In this document: positions 9,625-12,714 of the stretch, in pieces
Position numbering within the stretch: position 1 is the first letter of the stretch
Layout of the letters: each line of letters opens with the position of its first letter
Source: an uncultured Gammaproteobacteria bacterium
Lineage (GTDB): Bacteria > Pseudomonadota > Gammaproteobacteria > Pseudomonadales > Pseudohongiellaceae
Reading direction: 5' to 3'
DNA: 12,714 nt
Assembly (NCBI GenBank): GCA_903926285.1
Contig: CAIYIP010000336.1
Location: 1-12,714, forward strand
Translations under genes and position numbers: made by a program
The notes under the pieces: model-generated
What the model was told of the DNA's origin: nothing
Database searches by the model: none
Seen by the model: the letters and a program-made list of their open reading frames with translations, nothing else

Positions 9625-9646
9625 AAAAAAGCGGTTAAGAAAACGC
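9625..9646 (-). terminator. Weak candidate intrinsic terminator of the secreted-protein operon
   Basis: On the minus strand GCGTTTTCTTAACCGC can fold into an interrupted hairpin (GCG/CGC, one mismatch, UU/AA, 4-base loop) followed immediately by six U. It lies about 72 bases after the stop of the last secreted-protein gene, where a terminator would be expected. The stem is short, so efficiency would be low. No better candidate was found in the gap. Confidence 0.3.
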
Positions 9647-9717
9647 GGGGGAACGGACTTCTAGAGTCGGTAAAAATTGCCGGATTCGGACTAGCCAGCG
9701 CTATGCGGCTCCCAATT

Positions 9718-10500
9718 TTATTCTTCGCCAACCATCCTTTCCGGATCGAGATTGTTTTCCTGGCAAAGGTAGTCGAACGGCTCGTTGCCATCGGACCAGG
9801 TCAGGAACCAGCCACCTGTCCAGGGCTGGGTATAGGCACCCGGGTCGTCGACTTTTATTTCGTACCGCAGCCTGTCGAAGGAGGGTCGGGAAATACGTTC
9901 AATGAGATGCAACTGCTCTGTGTGCGGATAACCATCGCGACTGAACCAGAATTTGTCGTCGCCATGAAAACCGACGGAGTCAATCACCAGCGTGTCACCT
10001 TCCCACTGGCCGATGGAATGCCCATACCACGTGGGTTCGGGATTGGCGGGATGTTGCCTGCCATCCATGTATACCTGGCGCCAGGAGTGTGGCGCACCAA
10101 TGTTTACAAATATGACCTGCTCGCCGATATCCAGAATCTCGAGTCCATAGGGTGTGTGAAACATTCGTGCGCCGCCCGAAGGTTTGCAGCGGGTGTGAGG
10201 ATCATCCTTGCCACCACCTTCGCGCCGCACAGCCATCAATTCTGCGGCCCAAGGCTGGAATGGAATCTGGTCGTACGACAGAGCTTCGGGAATATTGGCA
10301 GGGTTTATGCCATTGGTGTTGGCCATGGTGCCAAGCAGGCCTTCCCAGTTGCCGACGAATTCAGGAGTACCTGCGAAACTAATCCTGCCTTCGGCATTAC
10401 GCGGAACCGGACGAGTATCCGGTGCAGCAGCTTCCTGGGCGAAACCCGCTGACGCCGCCAACACAGCGACAGCCAATACCAATTTATTCATGCCTCTCAT
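9718..10500 (-). CDS. Secreted protein of unknown function (WEGDTLV/MDGR family), paralogue of the 11068-11877 product
   Basis: A 260-residue exported protein of a widespread uncharacterised family. The ATG at 10500 is preferred over an upstream TTG because AAGGGA lies seven bases before it and the product then starts with a clean signal peptide (MRGMNK, hydrophobic core, cleavage near GFA|Q22). The mature part contains CKPSGGARMF, YMDGR (MDGR 145-148), WYGHSIGQWEGDTLV (WEGDTLV 166-172), FWFSRDGYPHTEQLHLIER, GAYTQPWTGGWFLTW and a C-terminal YLCQENN. The two mature cysteines could form a disulfide (inference). It aligns through its whole C-terminal half with the lipoprotein encoded two genes upstream. 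It lies 59 bases after the DUF6152-type gene and is the last gene of the probable operon. I recognise the family pattern but know no established function; periplasmic location is predicted. Confidence 0.85.
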   Translation of the reverse strand: MRGMNKLVLAVAVLAASAGFAQEAAAPDTRPVPRNAEGRISFAGTPEFVGNWEGLLGTMANTNGINPANIPEALSYDQIPFQPWAAELMAVRREGGGKDDPHTRCKPSGGARMFHTPYGLEILDIGEQVIFVNIGAPHSWRQVYMDGRQHPANPEPTWYGHSIGQWEGDTLVIDSVGFHGDDKFWFSRDGYPHTEQLHLIERISRPSFDRLRYEIKVDDPGAYTQPWTGGWFLTWSDGNEPFDYLCQENNLDPERMVGEE

Positions 10501-10559
10501 GGCAGATTCCCTTTTGTTAAGTGGAGAACGCGACTTGCTCAAGACTGACGCCGGAAAAC

Positions 10560-11003
10560 TCAGGGCGCATCACCATTGTCAGCTGGTGCGCCACCAGTCA
10601 GCGTCTGCTGTTCGCTTGACGCAGCGCCAAGTACTTCACCGGTTGCCACAATCTGTACACTGCGGGCATTGGCGGTAGTGCTGCCATCGCGCGCGCGGGT
10701 TGCTTCGACGAGCATTTCATCACCAATCGCCATGCTATTCTTTTTCCATCCGCGATTTTGCAGCATGTGGGGAGGGCCCATTTCCACGCCCCAGTTTTCC
10801 ACCTTGCCTGTTTCGGGGTTTTCCACATCAAGATAAAAATATACGTGGGGATTGAACCATTCAATCTTGGTTACGTAGCCCTTGAGCGTCACAGGCTTTT
10901 CCGAATCGTACTGCGCGCGGAAGGAGTGATGGGCAAACGCAGATGTGGCCAGTGTCAGCAGACAAACCACACTAGCCAGCGTTTTGATCAGGGCATTTTT
11001 CAT
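10560..11003 (-). CDS. DUF6152-type exported protein with predicted mature N-terminal His-His
   Basis: A 147-residue exported protein of unknown function. The start ATG has AGAGGA nine bases upstream. Residues 1-24 form a classical signal peptide ending SAFA, so signal peptidase I should leave His25-His26-Ser-Phe as the new N-terminus. The mature core KPVTLKGYVTKIEWFNPHVYFYLD (split here: KPVTLKGYVTK, then IEWFNPHVYFYLD), NWGVEMGPPHML, GWKK, GDEMLVEATRARDGS and NARSV fits what I know of the DUF6152 family and looks like a small beta-barrel. His53 (in NPH) and His79 are also present. The last 25 residues are Ala/Gly/Ser-rich and probably disordered. It sits between two paralogous exported proteins, 64 bases after one and 59 before the other, suggesting joint function in the periplasm. 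Metal binding is only a hypothesis. Confidence 0.85.
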   Translation of the reverse strand: MKNALIKTLASVVCLLTLATSAFAHHSFRAQYDSEKPVTLKGYVTKIEWFNPHVYFYLDVENPETGKVENWGVEMGPPHMLQNRGWKKNSMAIGDEMLVEATRARDGSTTANARSVQIVATGEVLGAASSEQQTLTGGAPADNGDAP

Positions 11004-11020
11004 GATGCTGTTTCCTCTTT

Positions 11021-11055
11021 TACAGTTAGGCCGCGTTGCGGCGTTGCGTACAGTT
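11021..11055. repeat. Short direct repeats in the intergenic gap
   Basis: The 64-base gap before the DUF6152-type gene contains GCGTTGCG twice in tandem (11033-11040 and 11041-11048), flanked by two copies of TACAGTT (11021-11027 and 11049-11055). It could be a protein-binding site, a local duplication or chance. It lies within the presumed operon mRNA just before the AGAGGA ribosome site. Confidence 0.45.
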
Positions 11056-11067
11056 CAGTAAGGAGTG

Positions 11068-11877
11068 TTATTGTTCGCAGAACTTTTCTTCGATGTCGCC
11101 ATCGACCCATTCCAGAGTCCATTCAGTTGTCCAGGGCCGGGTATACGTGCGTGGATCAGTCACCGTGACCTGGTACAGCAGAGTGTCATGATCCGGGCGA
11201 CTGAAGCGTTCAGTCAATTGGAGCGCCGCGGTATGCGGTAAGCCGCCATTGGAAAACCAGAAGCGATCGTTAAAGCCGCTGGATTCGACCACCAGGGTGT
11301 CGCCCTCCCAATGGCCAGTTGAATAACCATAATAGCTGCCAGTGACTTCGTCAGGGTTGGGTGGTGTCCGGCCGTCCATGTTGATCAAACGCCAGCCCCG
11401 ATTACCGCCGCCAAACATGACGTAGACGCGGTTGTAGTTGCGGTCCTGGATTATCCTGAAACCACCTTCATCCTGCAGATGACGCGGGCCTGCGGGGGAA
11501 ATGCAGACATTGACGGGATCATCCTTAAGATCGTTTGCCTGGCGGTATTTGTAGAGCCCGAGTGACCAGTCCATGAAAGGCGCGACTTTAGCCGCATCAT
11601 CAAGGTTGGCAAGCAGGCCCTTGTCGTCCATGGCGACATCAACACCATTCTCGATCAATGACTGTTTGCTCGCATTTGCCCAGTAGCCTAGCTCGCCGGG
11701 AACCCTGTCGAAACGGATAGTGCCATCTTCAAATCGTGGCGCCTCTGCTGCCGCCGCAGGAGACTGCACCGAAGTTTCAGTTGCTGCGGGAGCAGTGGCT
11801 TCGCCACAGGCAGCAAGACCCAGCGCAAACGCTACGGCGAGAGTAGTGCAGGAATATTTTCTGGTGAAATTTTGCAT
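11068..11877 (-). CDS. Lipoprotein of unknown function (WEGDTLV/MDGR family)
   Basis: A 269-residue predicted lipoprotein. An upstream in-frame start exists at 11961, but ATG 11877 is preceded by AGGGGA and gives a proper type II signal sequence: MQNFTRKYS, hydrophobic core, lipobox LAAC with Cys24. Glycine follows the cysteine, so outer-membrane sorting is more likely than retention in the inner membrane. Residues 25-48 are an Ala/Thr/Pro-rich linker. The globular part carries VNVCISPAGPRHL, INMDGR (MDGR 167-170), GYSTGHWEGDTLV (WEGDTLV 190-196), GFNDRFWFSNGGLPHTAALQLTER, YTRPWTTEWTLEW and a C-terminal FCEQ. These motifs are shared in the same order with the product at 9718-10500, so the two are paralogues, one lipid-anchored and one soluble. 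It is second in the probable operon. No enzymatic signature is recognised and the function is unknown. Confidence 0.85.
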   Translation of the reverse strand: MQNFTRKYSCTTLAVAFALGLAACGEATAPAATETSVQSPAAAAEAPRFEDGTIRFDRVPGELGYWANASKQSLIENGVDVAMDDKGLLANLDDAAKVAPFMDWSLGLYKYRQANDLKDDPVNVCISPAGPRHLQDEGGFRIIQDRNYNRVYVMFGGGNRGWRLINMDGRTPPNPDEVTGSYYGYSTGHWEGDTLVVESSGFNDRFWFSNGGLPHTAALQLTERFSRPDHDTLLYQVTVTDPRTYTRPWTTEWTLEWVDGDIEEKFCEQ

Positions 11878-11962
11878 GGTTTCCCCTGTGAAATTCAACT
11901 TTTTGTGTATTTTGGTTGCAGTTTTGGCCCGGTGCTTACAGCAGTCTGAACAGCGTGGCAAT

Positions 11963-12349
11963 TTATTCCCGCGTCAGGACTATCGGACTTTCAACATCAC
12001 CTACTTTCCACGTACCCGTGATAGTGCGCTTGTAAGAACCGATATCTTCCAGCACACCATCAACAACGATGGGCTTGCCATCGGGATCGCTGGCTTCGAA
12101 ATGCACAGCCCAGTTTTCAGCGTTAAGGGAGGCGCTTGTAAAGTTAATCGTATTGCGGCCCGGGTTAATGCGACCATTGATTACAGAACCATCCCAGTTC
12201 ATGACGACCACTGCCAACGTGCCTTCAGCGCCAGGCTGTCCATATTCACCACGCCATGTGCCATCAAGCGGATAACCTTCCTGGGCAGTTGCGAGCACAC
12301 TGGAAAATGCAGCGACGATAAAAAACAGCACGTGTTTGAGACGTTTCAT
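11963..12349 (-). CDS. Small secreted beta-rich protein of unknown function
   Basis: A 128-residue exported protein and the first gene of the probable operon. A GAGGGGA ribosome site lies about ten bases before the ATG. The N-terminus MKRLKH plus a hydrophobic core ends ATA, with cleavage predicted before Gln23. The mature chain has alternating strand-like segments: LDGTWRGEYG (28-37), TLAVVVMNWDG, INGRINPGRNTI, WAVHFEA, a VVDGVLEDIGS turn and a closing ITGTWKVGD. The GTW motif near both ends and the length suggest a compact beta-barrel or lipocalin-like fold (inference). No catalytic motif is visible. A gap of 85 bases without an obvious terminator separates it from the lipoprotein gene. A sigma70-like promoter lies just upstream. 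Function unknown; co-transcription suggests a shared role with the three following exported proteins. Confidence 0.8.
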   Translation of the reverse strand: MKRLKHVLFFIVAAFSSVLATAQEGYPLDGTWRGEYGQPGAEGTLAVVVMNWDGSVINGRINPGRNTINFTSASLNAENWAVHFEASDPDGKPIVVDGVLEDIGSYKRTITGTWKVGDVESPIVLTRE

Positions 12350-12386
12350 GTGGCAGGTTTCCCCTCGGAATCAGAATGTTTGGTGC

Positions 12387-12414
12387 ATTTTATTATTTTG
12401 CCAATACGGCTCAA
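12387..12414 (-). promoter_or_regulatory. Predicted sigma70-like promoter of the secreted-protein operon
   Basis: On the minus strand TTGAGC (12409-12414) and TAAAAT (12387-12392) are spaced by 16 bases. The -10 matches consensus at five of six positions and the -35 at four of six. Transcription would start near 12380, giving a leader of about 30 bases that includes the GAGGGGA ribosome site before the gene at 12349. Confidence 0.6.
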
Positions 12415-12420
12415 CTATAC

Positions 12421-12468
12421 CGCACTTTCTGCGGGCCGCCATATTTGTAGCCCGTTACGACCAGTGCG
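12421..12468. repeat. Nested inverted repeats between divergent promoters
   Basis: CGCAC (12421-12425) pairs with GTGCG (12464-12468), and inside it CGGGC (12432-12436) pairs with GCCCG (12450-12454). The element lies directly upstream of the minus-strand -35 and about 40 bases upstream of the plus-strand -35, where an operator or activator site would be expected. No regulator is recognised. Confidence 0.3.
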
Positions 12469-12475
12469 ACCGCCC

Positions 12476-12489
12476 AATTCCTCAGAATT
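12476..12489. repeat. AATTC-N4-GAATT inverted repeat upstream of the plus-strand promoter
   Basis: A perfect 5-base inverted repeat with a 4-base spacer ends 17 bases before the plus-strand -35 hexamer. It could be a regulator half-site pair for the divergent region; it is short enough to occur by chance. Confidence 0.25.
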
Positions 12490-12506
12490 TGCACAAAAAT
12501 CCGGAC

Positions 12507-12534
12507 TTGACTTTAAAGGTACAGGCTCTATGCT
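12507..12534 (+). promoter_or_regulatory. Predicted sigma70 promoter of the leader/attenuator transcript
   Basis: TTGACT (12507-12512, five of six matches) is followed after 16 bases by TATGCT (12529-12534, four of six), then a GC-rich discriminator TCGCGCC. Transcription should start at about 12540-12542. The discriminator resembles those of stringently controlled promoters for translation-related genes (inference). It reads away from the secreted-protein operon, toward the terminator and the ATG at 12707. Confidence 0.6.
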
Positions 12535-12541
12535 TCGCGCC

Positions 12542-12619
12542 ATGCCATACAGCCCGCGTTTCGCCATTATATTTTTCTATATTCGATACTTTTCGAGTGG
12601 GTTGAAGGCTTGTTTATAG
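12542..12619 (+). CDS. Putative Phe/Tyr-rich leader peptide (attenuator)
   Basis: A 25-codon mini-ORF with the product MPYSPRFAIIFFYIRYFSSG followed by LKACL and a TAG. Four Phe, three Tyr and three Ile are concentrated in residues 3-17 (FAIIFFYIRYF), reminiscent of the pheA and pheST leader peptides of enteric bacteria. It ends 16 bases before the A-run of a strong terminator. The ATG coincides with the predicted transcription start, so it may be leaderless; alternatively ATG 12530 in the same frame (adding MLRA), with AAAGG ten bases upstream, could be used from an earlier promoter. Function as a ribosome-stalling sensor is inferred from composition and context, not shown. Confidence 0.45.
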   Translation: MPYSPRFAIIFFYIRYFSSGLKACL

Positions 12620-12645
12620 CACTAAAAGCTAGCTGAAAAACCCGC
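12550..12645 (+). promoter_or_regulatory. Possible attenuator pairing segments (1:2 and 2:3)
   Basis: Segment 1 CAGCCCGC (12550-12557) can pair with segment 2 GTGGGTTG (12597-12604) over 8 bases including two G-U pairs. Segment 2 GTGGGTT (12597-12603) can instead pair with segment 3 AACCCGC (12639-12645) over 7 bases with one G-U; segment 3 is the left arm of the terminator. The two pairings are mutually exclusive, as in trp/phe attenuators. Segment 1 lies just before, rather than over, the FF control codons, which is not the textbook placement. Confidence 0.4.
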
Positions 12646-12664
12646 CCCGAGGCGGGTTTTTTTT
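12636..12664 (+). terminator. Strong intrinsic terminator
   Basis: AAAAACCCGCC, loop CCGA, then GGCGGGTTTTTTTT gives a six-base GC stem extended by A-U pairs and a run of eight U. The flanking A-run makes it bidirectional in principle. No plus-strand gene other than the mini-ORF precedes it, and a Shine-Dalgarno plus ATG follows 32-43 bases later, so it most likely ends a short plus-strand leader RNA of about 124 bases, either as an attenuator or as the end of a small RNA. Confidence 0.9.
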
Positions 12665-12706
12665 ACCCCGAATTTATGAACATCCTGAGGTTTACAGGAG
12701 CCCCTG

Positions 12707-12714
12707 ATGAATGA
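12707..12714 (+). CDS. Start of an unidentified plus-strand gene
   Basis: AGGAG (12696-12700) lies six bases before ATG 12707, an ideal arrangement, directly downstream of the leader promoter and terminator. Only ATG AAT GA is inside the window, so the product cannot be named. The overlapping ATG at 12711 is a less well spaced alternative. The leader peptide composition suggests, without proving, an aromatic amino-acid or Phe-tRNA-related gene. Confidence 0.4.

Larger units (their letters stand above)
9400..9717. other. Non-coding interval upstream of malQ
   Basis: This 318-base AT-richer gap separates the secreted-protein operon from malQ. I see no convincing protein or RNA gene. It must contain the malQ operon promoter, but no good sigma70 pair stands out; the best -10-like string on the minus strand is TATATG near 9460, without a matching -35. 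Small symmetric elements present are GTGCA-N5-TGCAC (9435-9449), a CTTAAGTTAAG run (9511-9521) and an imperfect palindrome GCCCAATTAGGC (9541-9552). A weak terminator-like hairpin lies at 9625-9646. Confidence 0.6.

Noticed and set aside
9606..9791. Minus-strand 61-codon frame between the last secreted-protein gene and malQ
   Set aside because: It overlaps the 3' end of the real gene in another frame, has no ribosome site and ends in low-information sequence.
9703..10452. Long plus-strand open frame of 249 codons opposite the secreted-protein gene
   Set aside because: The minus-strand frame has a signal peptide, ribosome site and recognisable family motifs; the plus-strand reading has none and looks like an antisense shadow.
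10501..10542. Upstream TTG start adding 14 residues to the last secreted protein
   Set aside because: The extra residues (MSKSRSPLNKRESA) would bury the signal peptide, whereas ATG 10500 has a well placed AAGGGA.
11878..11961. Upstream start adding 28 residues to the lipoprotein
   Set aside because: It would displace the lipobox to about residue 52; the internal ATG 11877 has a good ribosome site and a normal lipoprotein signal length.
11720..12541. Plus-strand open frame running from the lipoprotein gene into the intergenic region
   Set aside because: It crosses two real minus-strand genes antisense and has no domain signature. Only its last 25 codons (12542-12619) are retained, as a possible leader peptide.
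12350..12664. Search for tRNA or other structured RNA gene in the divergent region
   Set aside because: No cloverleaf or CCA-end pattern was found; the only convincing RNA structure is the terminator with its possible antiterminator.
12676..12714. Twelve-codon plus-strand ORF ending exactly at the window edge
   Set aside because: It has no ribosome site and overlaps the better start at 12707.

Overview
The window looks like chromosomal DNA of a mid-GC gammaproteobacterium. The glycogen enzymes resemble their Escherichia coli counterparts, and the spacing of catalytic residues in GlgB and MalQ matches the E. coli enzymes as I remember their numbering. The second gene group belongs to secreted families of unknown function that I associate with marine and soil Proteobacteria and Acidobacteria. 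The genus cannot be fixed from this sequence; a Cellvibrionales/Halieaceae-type host is only a guess. All clear protein genes read on the minus strand, from right to left.

Region 1 (9399 down to 1) is a compact glycogen/maltodextrin operon in the order malQ-glgB-glgX-glgP-glgC. glgC is cut by the left edge. Three of the four junctions are 4-base ATGA stop/start overlaps; only glgB-glgX has a gap, of 25 bases. Together the genes cover precursor supply (GlgC, ADP-glucose), branching (GlgB), phosphorolysis (GlgP), debranching of limit dextrin (GlgX) and recycling of short maltodextrins (MalQ). Glycogen synthase is not in the window and could lie just beyond glgC.

Region 2 (9400-9717) is a 318-base gap. 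It holds the upstream region of malQ, a small palindrome, and a weak candidate terminator for the operon to the right.

Region 3 (12349 down to 9718) is a probable four-gene operon of exported proteins: a small secreted beta-rich protein, a lipoprotein, a DUF6152-type protein, and a secreted paralogue of the lipoprotein. None has a known function. The DUF6152-type protein is predicted to begin with His-His after signal-peptide cleavage, which could form a copper 'histidine brace'. A good sigma70-like promoter precedes the first gene.

Region 4 (12350-12714) is a divergent regulatory region. On the plus strand it contains a promoter, a 25-codon Phe/Tyr/Ile-rich mini-ORF, alternative RNA pairings, a strong intrinsic terminator, then a Shine-Dalgarno sequence and ATG at the window edge. 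This is the layout of a ribosome-mediated (phe-type) transcription attenuator controlling an unseen plus-strand gene. It and the possible histidine-brace operon are the two most interesting items here.
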